In this document: one piece after another, positions 17,651-28,197 of the stretch
Numbering within the stretch: position 1 is the first letter of the stretch
How the letters are laid out: the number at the start of each line of letters is the position of its first letter
NCBI GenBank assembly: GCA_009602725.1
Contig: WELB01000143.1
Location: forward strand, 159,970-188,443
Source: Spirogloea muscicola
Taxonomy: Eukaryota; Streptophyta; Zygnematophyceae; Spirogloeales; Spirogloeaceae
Direction: 5' to 3'
Length of the DNA: 28,474 bases
Translations under genes and position numbers: made by a program
The notes under the pieces: model-generated
What the model saw: only the letters and a program-made list of their open reading frames with translations
Databases searched by the model: none
What the model was told of the DNA's origin: nothing

Positions 17651-19702
17651 TTATGCTGGTACTGGAGCATAGTCTTGCTCATAAAAGTGAGCACGAACTT
17701 TGTCCAAGGCTCTCCTGCGATGTGAAATTCGATTCTTCTCGTCCTTGGGCATCTCCGCAAACCTGTCAATTGCCTTAAGTCAAGTTCTTAGCCCATATAA
17801 AGAGGCCCAAGGATGTCTGACAATACATACATGATACAAGCCAACCCGTTTGGCCACACTAGGTGGGCTAATTATGTCACTTACGTGACATCATAACCAT
17901 CCGGTTGAAAGACAGGGTCCCAGCCAAAGTTGTTGTCCCCTCGAGCTGGTACAATGCTCCCCTGCAGGAAACTGCTACGGACTTAGGGGTATGCAAAGCC
18001 ACAACAAGCATCAAGGAATTGTGTAGAAGATATGCAGGCTACAGGAGTAAAAAGTAGCCAGCTACACAATACTTGCAGACATGCCACACACTTGTAGCTT
18101 CTGGACAGCAGTCGGAGCAGTTATGTGCCTTGTCGTTGGCAACACAGTGAAGAAGTTACTGCTATTACTAGTCAGCATACGCGTAGTACCTCTGTTCGAC
18201 CACTGAACGTAACAGGATCTTCATCTGGCCCCAGCGCCAATGAGAAGACGCATAGCGCATATGCAGACTTGTCTTCATAGGCTGCCAGAAGATTATTTAA
18301 GCCTGCAGAACCAGTGCTTATCAGCCTTATCCAAGCAGTATATGACCCTGTAAGCTCCCAGTCCTGAACCCCGGGCACAATCTGAACATCCCAAATGAAG
18401 AGACATATACCACAGCATGACACTGTGGTAAGTCAACGTTACATTGCCCACTGACTTTCAAAGAGACAATCAGACTCTATGTGCACAAGCGACTGTTCTC
18501 ATTGATGTGCAGGACACTGGGCTATGGGCAGGCTTTCTGCACCTTCGTGGCCAGTCTTTTGTAGAAACCACTTCCTGTCAGAGAGAGGACGGTTGTACAT
18601 GCAATCACCACCAATGTCTCAGACAGATGTCAGACATAGCTAGTATCTGGGACCCACCACCCAGACAAGAACACAAGCAGCCAGACTGTGGATACACCAA
18701 ACTCGACTTATTCGTCCTTCTGCTGTCAAAGAATGCTCACTTCTTATGCAGGCGGCAGCTGGATATAGTTGCTGCTTTTGTGCTCCATCAGCTTGACACA
18801 GGAGGGCTGCCAAGACAATGCTACTATTGCTGAAAACGCCAATGATCAATGTATGCTGCTAAGAGTGGGAGGGACCTTACACATAAGGGCCTGCATGCAT
18901 GAGCAAGTACATGATGTCAATGCTCAGCATTTGTCCTCAGACTGCAAGCTGACAGTGACTTTTCGATAAACCAAACGATGACCAAGAATACACGACTTGG
19001 TCAAATCAGCAGCAGATTATCTAGCATGACACCAGGGCAAGGTCTTATGCAAGATGGTCATATCGTGCAACTACTGGCTGGAGCTCAAGCCCATTAGGCA
19101 GCTCGTGTCTTATCATCCAAGGGATTGATTTGACCTGGCAGGCCGTTGAGGGCATTGAAGCAAAGGCACGTGTCCTCCACCAGCACTGGGCCATTGAGCT
19201 GCCAAGCACGGCTGTAAGAAGCAGCATCAGCGGTACAACCCAACAACAAGGTGCCTCCCTTGCCTGGGCTGTCACAGGAAACTGAGAACGAAAGCAATGA
19301 AGCTGCGCTTCATGTTGCAGCAAACAGGGCCTCTGGCATTATGTTGGCATGTCAGTGGTCATCACGGAGCAATCCTAGAGCGTGTCACCTGCTTGGCAGC
19401 CATCCGCGCCTTGGCCATGCTGATCTCCTCAGGCTCGCCCTGCAGCTCCGGCACTGCAAGAAGCAGCGGTGAAGGTCAGCTGCATGACGCCACGGCATTG
19501 CGGCCCTCGACACGCCGGAGCCCTGTTTGAGCCAGGAGCAGGAGGGCCTACACAAGGAGGGGGGCTCACGGTCCAGCTTCAGGCTGCGGAAGGGGATGGA
19601 GTCGCCCAGTATCAACTCCACCTCGCGCAGCTTGTTGGCGTTGCCCGTCACGAACGTCACGGGCTTCGAGAGCTGCATCACCCACCGCTGCGGCACTGCC
19701 AT
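17651..19702 (-). CDS. ITPA: Inosine triphosphate pyrophosphatase (HAM1/ITPA family), eight exons
   Basis: Exons in transcript order are 19702-19570, 19453-19389, 19198-19135, 18890-18881 (10 nt), 18574-18543, 18302-18190, 17961-17885 and 17762-17651. They total 606 nt and encode 201 aa with stop TAA, the usual size for eukaryotic ITPase. Landmarks are [19 protein letters not shown] (nucleotide-binding N-terminus), [34 protein letters not shown] (active-site region), GPY split over the microexon, [59 protein letters not shown] and the family signature [18 protein letters not shown]. The enzyme hydrolyses ITP, dITP and XTP to monophosphate and pyrophosphate, cleansing the nucleotide pool; no targeting peptide is seen, so it is probably cytosolic. 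The start is the first in-frame ATG; Met9 is an alternative. The donor of exon 3 (GTCAAA) is weak; the others are ordinary. Confidence 0.95.
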
Positions 19703-20260
19703 GGCTGCCCACCACAGCGGCAGTCGCCGCCGCTCCGCCGCCGCTGCGCCTCAGGCGGGAGCTAGCCCACAATAGCGTCCTCGTCTGGCCTTCTTAAACC
19801 CCTCCACAGCCTGCGTTTCGCAACGCACTCCTGGCGTCACGGCCTCGGACGACGATCGGTAGCCGACGGCGCCAAAGGCACGATGGGGGCTGGCGGCGGT
19901 GCTGGCGAGGCCCTCGTCGTTTCGCCAAGCGGGGATTTTGCAGAGGGCCCTGCGACGGTGCAGGCCTCTGTGGGGTGACCGCCGTCGCCGCAGAGACGAC
20001 CGGCGCAGCGCCGTTGTCACAGCGGGAGGGGCGGAGCGGCGGCGGCGTCCCGCGCACCCACGCCCCTCACAAGCAGAACAAGGGGCAGTAGTGGCTTGTT
20101 TCCAAACAGAACACATGACGGGGCGAGGGCTGGGAAATAGAGAAGGGCGCGGTGCGCATGGAATAAAAGGGTGGCCAAAGTCAAGCCAACACATTGTTCA
20201 GGCAATACTAAGGCAAGAAGAAAGAGAAAAGGGGGATAAGGGGAAGTAAGCTGGAACAAA
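19703..20260. other. 5' flank of the ITPase gene, GC-rich
   Basis: The first ~350 nt upstream of the ITPase start are GC-rich, as at the other gene starts, and probably contain promoter and 5' UTR. Farther out the sequence is purine-rich. No gene or TATA-like element could be assigned. Confidence 0.4.
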
Positions 20261-20356
20261 GCTTCCAGAAGAGGTCGATGCCTGTGAGTGGCCAGCCCAG
20301 GAAAAAAGAGTGTCGAAGGGGCCAGAGGAAGCGCTAAAGCACGCAGTAACTCAAGT
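20261..20356 (-). mobile_element. Decayed LINE tail
   Basis: Plus view: CTTCCAGAAGAGG, GCCTGTGAGTGGCCAGCCCA, GGAAAAAAGAGTGTCG, AAGGGGCCAGAGG and ACGCAGTAACTCAAG. This is the order of tail, UTR and last codon of the minus-strand copies. The body would extend to the right. Confidence 0.6.
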
Positions 20357-20420
20357 GGCCACGAGGCACTCTAATCCCTGTTGAGCAAGGAAGTAAGCTC
20401 TTTCCAAGGCATGCGACTAC

Positions 20421-20463
20421 CGCCCTGGCCTGACCAGTCACAGCCTCTGCTCCTGTGCTGGGA
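20421..20463 (+). repeat. 43-bp direct repeat, copy 1
   Basis: CGCCCTGGCCTGACCAGTCA followed by CAGCCTCTGCTCCTGTG. The second copy at 20765-20804 differs by a 3-nt deletion and a few end bases. The two lie either side of the plus tail at 20602-20690. Confidence 0.75.
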
Positions 20464-20601
20464 GAGAGCTTCTCCTCCTCATCGTAGCAGCCCCCACCCT
20501 TAGCATTGCTTCCTTCTCCGGCGACTGCTCGGCCTCTTTCCATAGCAAGCTCCCACATACCTCCCAAGCCACACTATGTGCTGAGTGGTTTGCAACTACT
20601 G

Positions 20602-20690
20602 TTGGGGCTTCAACTTGCGACTTTGTCCACGGCTTTGGGCTGGCCTGTCACAGCCATCGCCCTTTCTGCAAAGAGCCTTCCTCAGGCTGG
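20602..20690 (+). mobile_element. Decayed plus-oriented LINE tail
   Basis: TTGGGGCTTCAACTTGCGAC, TTTGTCCACGGCTTT, GGGCTGGCCTGTCACAGCC (imperfect terminal hairpin), ATCGCCCTTTCTGCAAAGAG. A further small hairpin AGGCTG-GCCATCAA-CAGCCT follows at about 20693-20713. Confidence 0.6.
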
Positions 20691-20764
20691 CCATCAACAG
20701 CCTTTGATGGCGTGGTGGAGCCACTGCGTACATCTTGTTGGCCTCGTCCTACGGTTGTAATTAT

Positions 20765-20804
20765 CGCCCTGGCCTGACCAGTCAGCCTCTGCTCCTGTGA
20801 TGGG
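20765..20804 (+). repeat. 43-bp direct repeat, copy 2
   Basis: CGCCCTGGCCTGACCAGTCA followed by GCCTCTGCTCCTGTG; see copy 1 at 20421-20463. Spacing between copies is about 344 bp. Confidence 0.75.
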
Positions 20805-21544
20805 GCCTTTCTACTTGGACAGTTTCGGCCTGCCCACTTCATGTTTGCATCGATTGCTGCTGACACACGCCTCTTTTGATGGAGCTGTGAAATCCTGCTA
20901 TTACAGTCATGTGCGGCCTTCTCAAGATGATTGCTAAAGCCACTGCTAACACAAGAGCAGGCAAGGTGCAAATTCTTCAAGCTTTTCTTCAGTGTTAGGT
21001 GATCCATCGTGACGCACTTGTGACTGGAGAAAGGGAGGCCCGGCCGTTACCAGAATCTGTCATTGATAGTGATAGCACAGCACTTTATTTGCTATTAAGC
21101 AGCAGCGTGGCTGCATTTCGTTTAGTGCTCCTGCTCCACAATACTGGCAAAAGCGACCCTAAAGGAGCTGCTGTCAAGCTCAAGTCAGTGCTAGGAGCAT
21201 GGAAACTTATGAGCTGCTCCGGGCATGATGTCAACAACAAAGTAGGTATCAACCCCCAAGAATGAAGAATGCACAAAGAACGCACACTAGTGCCTAACTC
21301 CAAGGCTTACTGCCTGACTGGCCCTTGACCTGTACAGCTGCAAGAGTAGGGTAGTACTCGCAGCCCACTACTAAAAGTAGCAACAAGAGAGAAGCCAGAA
21401 GAACAGGTTCTTCACACGACACACCTGCTCATGTTCCATGGGAGCACCCCTGACAAGAAGTGGCTCTGCCTGGTGCGACCGATCAGTCATGCTGGAGGGC
21501 AACCACAAATCTGCACTCTGTCAGCCTGCACATGCAGGCAAATG
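20805..21544. other. Spacer downstream of the lipase gene
   Basis: Unremarkable sequence; part should be the 3' UTR of the minus-strand lipase. An open plus-strand stretch at 20999-21265 has no recognisable domain and no neighbouring exon. Confidence 0.4.
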
Positions 21545-24021
21545 CTAGCTGTCGACGTGGAAGCCATTCTTCACAGCACGGGGGTCAACCTCCTTGACCG
21601 CCTCAGTAACGATGCTGGTGGCTCCATCAAGGAGGCCCGAGCTGCGTTGGTCCAGCCAGGTGAGCAGATCTGTGAGAACCCTCTCCACCACGTCGTCCGG
21701 CTCGCCCTCTGTGAGGGCATGCCAGCTGTCCTTGTACAAATGCATGGTCTTGTCCTTGCTGCATGCCTGCTCATACAGCGCCTGGCTGATGGACGGGTCT
21801 GTCACAGTGTCGGCTCCTCCATGGAGGATGAGCATTGGAATGTTTACCTGCCACGCCAGGAGCCAGGTATTGCCACCGGATAGTCATAGCAGTGAAGTGT
21901 GTTCAACACGTAGCAGGCCACTTTCTCCAGCATAGACAGGCGCAGTCCTGCGCAGCTTACCTCGGGAAGGTGCTCCTCAATGTCCTGCGTAGCTTTCAGC
22001 ATCTCGAGAGCCGTCCTCAACCTTGGCTTTCCCTTGTAAGCAGTGGGGTTTTCACGGGCCTGCCAGGACAAGGTAAGCACTGATACTGCGTAAACAGTTG
22101 TGACAAGCGGGGACCACGAAAAATGCAACAGCTGCACCTGACTATATCATCTTCAGGCAGACAGTACGAATACAAGAAGTGTCAGCCGGTCCTCATAATG
22201 AAAGTGTCAAAAGGTCACTCAGAATACATGCAGCTACCTTCTGGCGCTTGTCAAGCTCACGAAATGCGAAGTCGCAGATGTCGTGCGTGGGAACCGCCTT
22301 CAGCATGGGGAAAAGCCTTGCTAGGGCTTTCAATATCACAATCATCAGTGGTGGCGGCATCATCTCATCCGATATCTGCACAGGTTTTTGAGCTTTCGTT
22401 ACTTCGAATTGGCCTTGCATGGCACAGCAGATCTTGCAAGTTGTTTGAAGAGATCTCCTCCACGCACGTGCTAGCCCTGGCTAGCTTAGTCTGGCTTGGC
22501 ACTGACCTTGCACATTGGTGCCAGGAAGATGGCGCCCCCCCACGCCTGGGACTGGCGCAAGCAGACCTTGAGAGCAACGGCACCACCCATCGACTCTCCA
22601 TAAATGAATGCTGGGAGCCCATGGAACTCCTTCTTACCTGCGAAATGACAGAATGACCCCAAAGAGCGGTTGTTGTATTGTCTTTGGGCTACTACTATAC
22701 GTGTCCCAATCATGACTTGCAATAATCCTGTGGGGTACTGAGAATGTACTCTTGATGCAGTCAAGCTGCTTGATATCCCTCAGGTAATTTCATGCTAGCC
22801 TCCCATAGCTTCAAGTCTACTGCAAATGCGTGCCAGGGGCATGGTTATACCTTTGACCTGGTCGCAGTACTCAACGACGTCATCAACAATCGTATCAAAG
22901 CGCGGAATGTAGCAATGCAATCCAGCTGATTGCCCGTGCCCTTCATAGTCCATGCCAAAAACACCGTAATTTGCCTGCGCCAACTTGATCGCTACGTCTG
23001 CACGAACCACACAAGAAGGCTTGTGGGACTGTGTCCTGCACTTGGCACGATGTCGCCCTTCACAGGCACTGCATTGACAGCTGCTGATTGGAAGAGCACG
23101 TTGCCCTCATGTCCCCGACAACAAGATGTTCCATTTACCAGATAATTTGGACAAGCGGGCACATAAAGAAGCAGGTTGCCTGCCAGCTCGTGACAGCATC
23201 CGGAGCGGCTACTTTTAGGATCACCAGTGCTATCCTGTTTTACTACAGGGCCACAGCTGATCAGGACCTTCCCAAAAGAAGGCACACGTGTCGCCATAGC
23301 CATGGCAGTAGAAGACCAGTCCCTTGAGCTCAATGCTGCTTTGAGGGAACCACCGCTTGGTGAATATCTCCACGCCCCTCGAGTTCACAATAAACTCCTG
23401 CCAGTTTAAACATGCCTGCTCAGAGTGAGGGTCCCAGCAGGCCCATGAATCTGACCGGCTCAGAACAGCAACACGCTACGACGATTTTCATACGTTCAGC
23501 AGAGCAGAGCAGCAGAGCAGCCTCTGGCAGTCAAGAGTTCCTGGTCAAGCAACGGGCACAATAAGTGCAGCTGGTGCCAGGAGGTGGAATGGGAGGAAGA
23601 AACTATGCCGCACCTCATCCGATTTGACTCCCAGCCCCTCCTGTTTGGGTGCGCCCAGCAACAGGCACAGAAGCACAGCCCACAAGTCAAATGCCGGGAC
23701 TGGAGAGTTCAAAATGCGCCTAGGGACGCGAGTGACCGCCGCTGGATGATTAGATCAACCAGCCTGAATCAGCAGTACCCGAGCCTAAGCAGGGCAGCCT
23801 GCATTGCTAAACGGATCGACGGTTGCAGCAATCACGACAGGAACCGCCAGCTGGCTCAGGGATGTTACATAGAAGCTGTCCGGCTTCTTGAAGTGCTGCC
23901 GGATCTTTCGGCGCGCGTTCTCCCAGTCCAGCGACCTGGCGTCGGGCCGGCCGTTGAGCAGCCAGTACAGGAGGATAGCACCCAGGAGGACGGCAGCGAG
24001 GATGGTCCACGGGGCCTCCAT
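21545..24021 (-). CDS. Membrane-anchored alpha/beta hydrolase, plant monoacylglycerol lipase type, seven exons
   Basis: Exons in transcript order are 24021-23869, 23397-23268, 22997-22851, 22637-22507, 22375-22238, 22059-21961 and 21847-21545: 1101 nt, 366 aa, all phases agree, stop TAG. An N-terminal hydrophobic segment (WTILAAVLLGAILLYWLL, residues 5-22) suggests a membrane anchor. Then come EFIVNSRGVEIFTKRWFP, GLVFYCHGYGDT (oxyanion region), YGVFGMDYEGHGQSAGL, the nucleophile elbow YGESMGGAVALK (Ser in G-x-S-x-G), IFLAPMCK, a lid-like stretch with PTHDICDFAFRE, and the acid and base residues in LILHGGADTVTDPSIS and SWHALTEGEPDD. Plant relatives hydrolyse monoacylglycerol or lysophospholipid, or act as caffeoylshikimate esterase. 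Membrane lipid turnover is the likelier role in an alga; the substrate is inferred. The start is the ATG directly before the hydrophobic segment. Confidence 0.95.
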
Positions 24022-24748
24022 GCGGCTCTGGCTGTGGCCTGTGCCGGCGGCGAGGATGTCCTTCCGCCCGCCCGACCAGCCGCCGCCGCAGCCGCCACCG
24101 ACGGGTCGAGGGCCTGCCCGAGTTGCGCGAGCGCGGCCCAGTGACGGCCGCCGCTGCAGCAGCAGGGTTCGCCTCTTAGAGCGGACGCGGCGCTGAGAAG
24201 GCCCTCGGCGGAGCTCTCTGGAGCCGCTGCCGCTAATCACCGCGCGGCACTGCACCGGCTCCGTGCGCCGCGCAGCCTCTCTCCGTCGCGGCCGGGAGCC
24301 CCGCAGCGGCGCCGCTGGCCGGAGTTCCTTGCCAATTCTACGTGGGCCGCGCCGGTCCTGTCGGACGGTGAGGCTCACGGGACCGCCGGCGGCTGCGGCG
24401 GCTGCGGCGGCGGCGGCGGTGGCGGCGGCGGCGGTTGCGGCGGCGCGGTGGCGGGCGACGGGGGCAAAGAGAATGATGATGGTGGAGAGCTGGCTGCGCA
24501 AGCGCCGCGGCGTCGCCGCCCGTCCAACCCTCATCCTCATCAGCCTCCCCCTCCTCCCTTCCTACCCTCATGAAATTTTCCCTCCTCAGGCCACTCAGGC
24601 CCTCTATCAGGAAACTACCATCTAAGTCAATATCACTCCACCTCCTCTTGCAGTTGTCATGGTGAATATTATCCTGCTTTTAGGGGCTTCCGGCTCTTGC
24701 AGACCGGCTACTCAAAGACTAGTCTCTCTAGCATGCGGCCGCTCAACA
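24022..24748 (-). promoter_or_regulatory. GC-rich 5' flank of the lipase gene
   Basis: From the lipase ATG to about 24470 the sequence is very GC-rich, with a GGC-type trinucleotide run at 24386-24450, and probably contains 5' UTR and promoter. 24560-24748 is AT-richer and holds no gene. No core-promoter motif could be assigned with confidence. Confidence 0.4.
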
Positions 24749-24784
24749 GAAAGACGCTTCCATGAGAGGGCGGTGGCTGAGAGA
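24749..24784. repeat. Target-site duplication, left copy (36 bp)
   Basis: Identical to 25059-25094, base for base. It lies immediately before the 3' end of the insertion at 24785. Confidence 0.85.
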
Positions 24785-25058
24785 AGAAGTGGCTCTCCCA
24801 ATGGGGGCAAGGGCTGTGAGAAGCCAGCCCGAAAAGAATTGACAAGGTTCGAAGGAGCCAACTACGAGCTAAGCAGCGACTAAGGGGCCTGAAGAGGCTA
24901 TGGCAGAAAGGGGGAGGATGGACCACTCAGTACTTACGAGTGAGGAGCCTCAAATCCGACAGACTAGCTGCTGGAAAACTATCCCCCTGACGAAAGCCGG
25001 AGGCCGCAGCGAGAGCACGGCCAGCACGCAGATGCAAAGCGTGGGCCATGGACAGAAG
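24785..25058 (-). mobile_element. LINE family A insertion flanked by a 36-bp duplication
   Basis: The copy has the tail (AGAAGTGGCTCTCCC), hairpin, UTR and about 40 C-terminal codons (SMAHALHLRAG-like to LLTRKY-stop at about 24937 on the minus strand), truncated after GGGCCATGGAC. Identical 36-bp stretches at 24749-24784 and 25059-25094 (both containing AAGACGCTTCCATGAGAGGG) flank it. Removing one flank plus the insert restores a continuous older tail, so this is a clean truncated insertion into another LINE copy. Confidence 0.85.
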
Positions 25059-25190
25059 GAAAGACGCTTCCATGAGAGGGCGGTGGCTGAGAGAGGCCAG
25101 CCCAGAAAAAGGAATTAACAAAGTCCGAAGGGGCCAGCCACCAGTTAATCTGGCCGCGCTTGCTGCCAAAAGAAGAAGTGGCGCTTCCAC
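25059..25190 (-). mobile_element. Older LINE tail (host of the insertion)
   Basis: The first 36 bp (25059-25094) are the right target duplication. Then GAGAGGCCAGCCCAG, AAAAGGAATTAACAAAGTCC and GAAGGGGCCAGCCACCAGTT. ATCTGGCCGCGCTTGCT also occurs at the ends of the plus-strand UTRs at 6119 and 9605. It ends in AGAAGAAGTGGCGCTTCC and a spacer before the next tail. Confidence 0.7.
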
Positions 25191-27930
25191 TGGCAAGAAG
25201 AAGAAGTGGCACTCCCAAAGGGCTGTGAAAAGCCAGCCCGAAAAGAATTGACAAAGGTTTGAAGGGGCCAAATGATGGAGGGGCCTAAAAAGCGGTAAGC
25301 AGCTACGAAGGGGCTTGAAGATGCTATGTCAGAACGGGGGAGGATGGACCACTCAGTAGTTACGAGTGAGGAGCCTCAAATCCGACAGACTAGCTGCCGG
25401 AAACCTTTCCCCCTGACGAAAGCCGGAGGCCGCAGCGAGAGCACGGCCGGCACGCAGATGCAAGGCATGGGCCATGGACCGCCGAAGGGAGACGGACAGT
25501 CGCATGCGATAAACCTGAGCCCACGAGCCAGCGGCGTTGAAGTCAGCCGGCTCACCGCGCCTGCGGGACACAGCGCGCCGCGCAAGCCTGGCCAGCAGGT
25601 CGAGCCACTGGGACCCGAGAGCCCCGTGCACGTCCTCGGCCAGGGGTACGAACTCATCTGCAGCCGGGTGGTTGGCGTGTTTGGCCGGCTTGCTGCGAGC
25701 GGCCTTCGCCGCAGCATGGCCAGCCTGCGAGGCAGAGAGCCCCCGGTTGGAGCGGTCGACCACATCAGTGGTGACCACATCAGCGATGATGCGCGCGCCG
25801 CCGCCCGGCCTGGACGCCACCAGGTCGACGCGGCGCGTGTGGAGTCCGTCGGCCCTCCGGAGGATGGGCATGACCGACGTATTCTCCATGGCCACCGTGT
25901 ATCCGCCCTCCTGGGTGATGCCGAACATTGCATCTCGGAGGAGGTCGTGAGCAGCTGTACGTCCGCCTCCAGTGGCGCAGCGGAGGATATGCGCCGCCAG
26001 CTCCGCCGGCTTCGTCGACCGCTCCCCACACTTACACTGCAGCACGCCAAGCAGACAGGGCGGGGGGAGACCCAACAGGCAATGAGTGGCCGTACGGAAG
26101 AGTTCATCCGGCATCCTGAGGGCGTCGTACGGGGGGAGCGCGCAGAGCCAGGCTGCCGCGCCAGGGGAGGCGGCCGACAGCAGCCGAGCATGGCCTCGCA
26201 CGTCTGTGGGAGGGAGGAGCTGCAGCGTGGCCGTGAAGGACGCCTTGTCGACTGCCGCCATGTACCACACCTGCGCTTGCGAGTCGGTGGAGTGGGCAAG
26301 GTGGGCAAACGGGACCACGCTCTTTGCGAGGGCAGGGTGCTCCGCAAGTAACTCGTCTCGAGCTGAGCGGAGCGCCACCTGAAAAGGCAACGAGCCGGTC
26401 GCCACCTCCGCCACAGCCTGCTGCAGCATGGGCCGCTCATCATGGAGAAAGCGCTTTGCCACCGACGTGGCGACCTGAGCCCAACTGCCGAGGAACGCTA
26501 GCCTGCAGATGAGCGAGCGGCAGCCGAGGCCGCCATGGCCGGGGGGCAGAGCGGCCTGGTGCACCGCAGCGGCCGAGTCGAGGAAGCCCGGGTGACGGAT
26601 GAGGGCCGCCACGCTCTCCATGACGCCCGCGTGAACTTGGTGTAGGCCTCCAGCACCTCGGGGCAGGGAGGGGTCGTCTGCGCCAGGTAGTGGGGACGCT
26701 GCACAATGCATTTGGTGAGCATAGCAAGCGCCAGCTGCATATCCTGCAGCTCGGGGAGGCGGGCCACCGGCTGGAGGTGCTCCAGGAGCCAGTCGCGCAG
26801 TTGCCCGTCGACGAAAGACGGCGTGCCGAATGGGACCCCCAGGATGGTGAGGTCGCCTGGGGGAGGCTGGCACCCGGGCGGCAGGGGCAAGGGGGCAGGG
26901 AGGCCACGCGGGGACCACGCGATGCACTTCTCGGGCCGGATGGATATGCCGAGGGCGGCCAGCTGCTGCTGGAAGGTGGCGGTGGCTGCTGACACACCCC
27001 CTGGGCTGCCGACCAGTGTGGTGGTGTCGGCATAGGACGGCAGGAGGACGCCGGGTGCGCTGCCACAGTGGCCTTGAGAGCGCGGTTGTGAGCCAGCGCA
27101 AAGAAGAACCCTGCCAGAGGATCCCCCTAGCGTGTGCCCGTCCTCGCCTGCAGCGTCTCCACCTCGCCACTCCCTGTCAGCCAGAGAAGGTCGCTGGGCT
27201 GGCTGTAACCAAGGCGGAAGAAGGGAAGGAGGGAAGGGAAGGTCGCTTGCAGCTCCTTGGCGATGGCGCTGCTCTCTGCGCTGTTGAAGGCGTTTTGGAC
27301 ATCGACAGCCAGGACCATCCAGTCAGGGTGGAGATCCAGGTCCGCGCGGACGCCGTGGACGATAGCCTCCCCGCTGCTGCGTAGCCCAGCGCCGTATTGA
27401 TGTGGGGCAAGGTGGGTCTGCGCCTGCCCGAGATGTTGCTGCCACAGCGTGCGGGTCGCCAGCCGGTACAGAACCTCGCCGATGGCGATGGGGCGGACTC
27501 CGCCATTGGCCTTGGCGATGGCGAGGAGGTTGCTGGAGCGGAGCACCGAGCGGGTAGCAGCAGGGACCTTGTCCTGGGCCACGAGCTGACAGACTTGGAG
27601 CAGCGCCTGGAAGTCGGAGGCCTCGCCCTCCAGGAACAGCTCACGGATGTGCTCCGTGAGCATGCCAGAGGGGCCGCCTGCTGCTGCTCTGCGGCTGCTC
27701 TGGAGTACCCGGCGGACGGTTGCGGCGTCGAGGGCCACCGCCTCTGGTGGCTCGAAGGAAGGCAGCCAGGAAAATTTGTGGAAGCGGCTGCTGATATCAA
27801 AAGGGGGGGGGAGGGGCACGGGCTTCGGGATGGAGGGCGTTCAGGGCACGTCTGGTTGTCGAGGTCGGTGGAGCCAGCGAAGAGTCCTCAAGTGCTTCCT
27901 TTCCCAGTGCTTGCAAAGACCGGCGCGCGA
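25191..27930 (-). pseudogene. Non-LTR retrotransposon (LINE) with reverse transcriptase and restriction-like endonuclease motif, inactivated
   Basis: Minus strand. An N-terminal part (27930-27810; LQALGKEALEDSSLAPPT) leads to a C9 run where the frame changes. The reverse transcriptase follows: RRAAAGGPSGMLTEHI, LLAIAKANGGVRPIAIGEVL, motif A LAVDVQNAFNS, motif B with TAG in place of the usual Gln before GDPLAGFFFALAHNRALK (stop at 27127-27129). After a further frame change, motif C is YADT instead of YADD, and motif D is ISIRPEKC. Another frameshift lies near 26635. From there to the stop at 25353 one frame is open: LPPGHGGLGCRSLICRLAFL, the zinc-binding CKCGERSTKPAELAAHILRC, then RRVDLVASRPGGGARIIAD (D-x14-D, as in R2/CRE-type endonucleases) and the conserved C-terminus ending LLTRNY. 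The 3' UTR and hairpin tail run to 25191. The copy cannot make an active enzyme. The 5' boundary, near a stop and a hairpin at 27933-27950, is inferred. Confidence 0.93.
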
Positions 27931-27932
27931 GT

Positions 27933-27950
27933 GAGTGAGCTTATGCTCAC
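27933..27950. repeat. Small perfect hairpin at the LINE 5' boundary
   Basis: AGTGAGC-TTAT-GCTCACT, a 7-bp stem. It lies where the open LINE frame ends upstream and may be part of the insertion site or chance. Confidence 0.4.
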
Positions 27951-28016
27951 TGGACCCCCTTCGTGTAGACTGAAAGAATGCAAGACACACGCCCCTGCTG
28001 GGGCCCGAGGGGGCCG

Positions 28017-28197
28017 AGATAAGTGCGCACCCATAGAGAAGAGGGGCTGGCAAAGCCAGCCCAAAAAAAGAATGGACAATGTCCAAAGCCAAAGAAAGAG
28101 GAGCCGGAGAAAGGACTACACTACAAAACACTGCAGAACACAGAACGATGCAGAGGGAAGCTCAGTACCCACGAGTGAGCAACATCAGGTCTGAGTA
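28017..28197 (-). mobile_element. LINE family B copy: tail, UTR and last codons
   Basis: CACCCATAGAGAAGAGG, perfect hairpin GGGCTGGC-AAA-GCCAGCCC (28044-28062), AATGGACAATGTCCAAAG, GGACTACACTACAAAACAC, then minus-strand SDLMLLTRGY-like codons with the stop at about 28161. It is the cleanest family-B copy and is truncated at 28197, where the next tail begins. Confidence 0.85.

Noticed and set aside
25326-26351. 341-codon plus-strand open frame
   Set aside because: It is antisense to the conserved C-terminal part of the LINE, whose minus-strand reading has recognisable motifs and relatives elsewhere in the window.
26640-27170. N-terminal part of the 605-codon minus-strand open frame
   Set aside because: Upstream of about 26640 the recognisable reverse transcriptase residues lie in other frames; the long frame there is a shadow beyond a frameshift.
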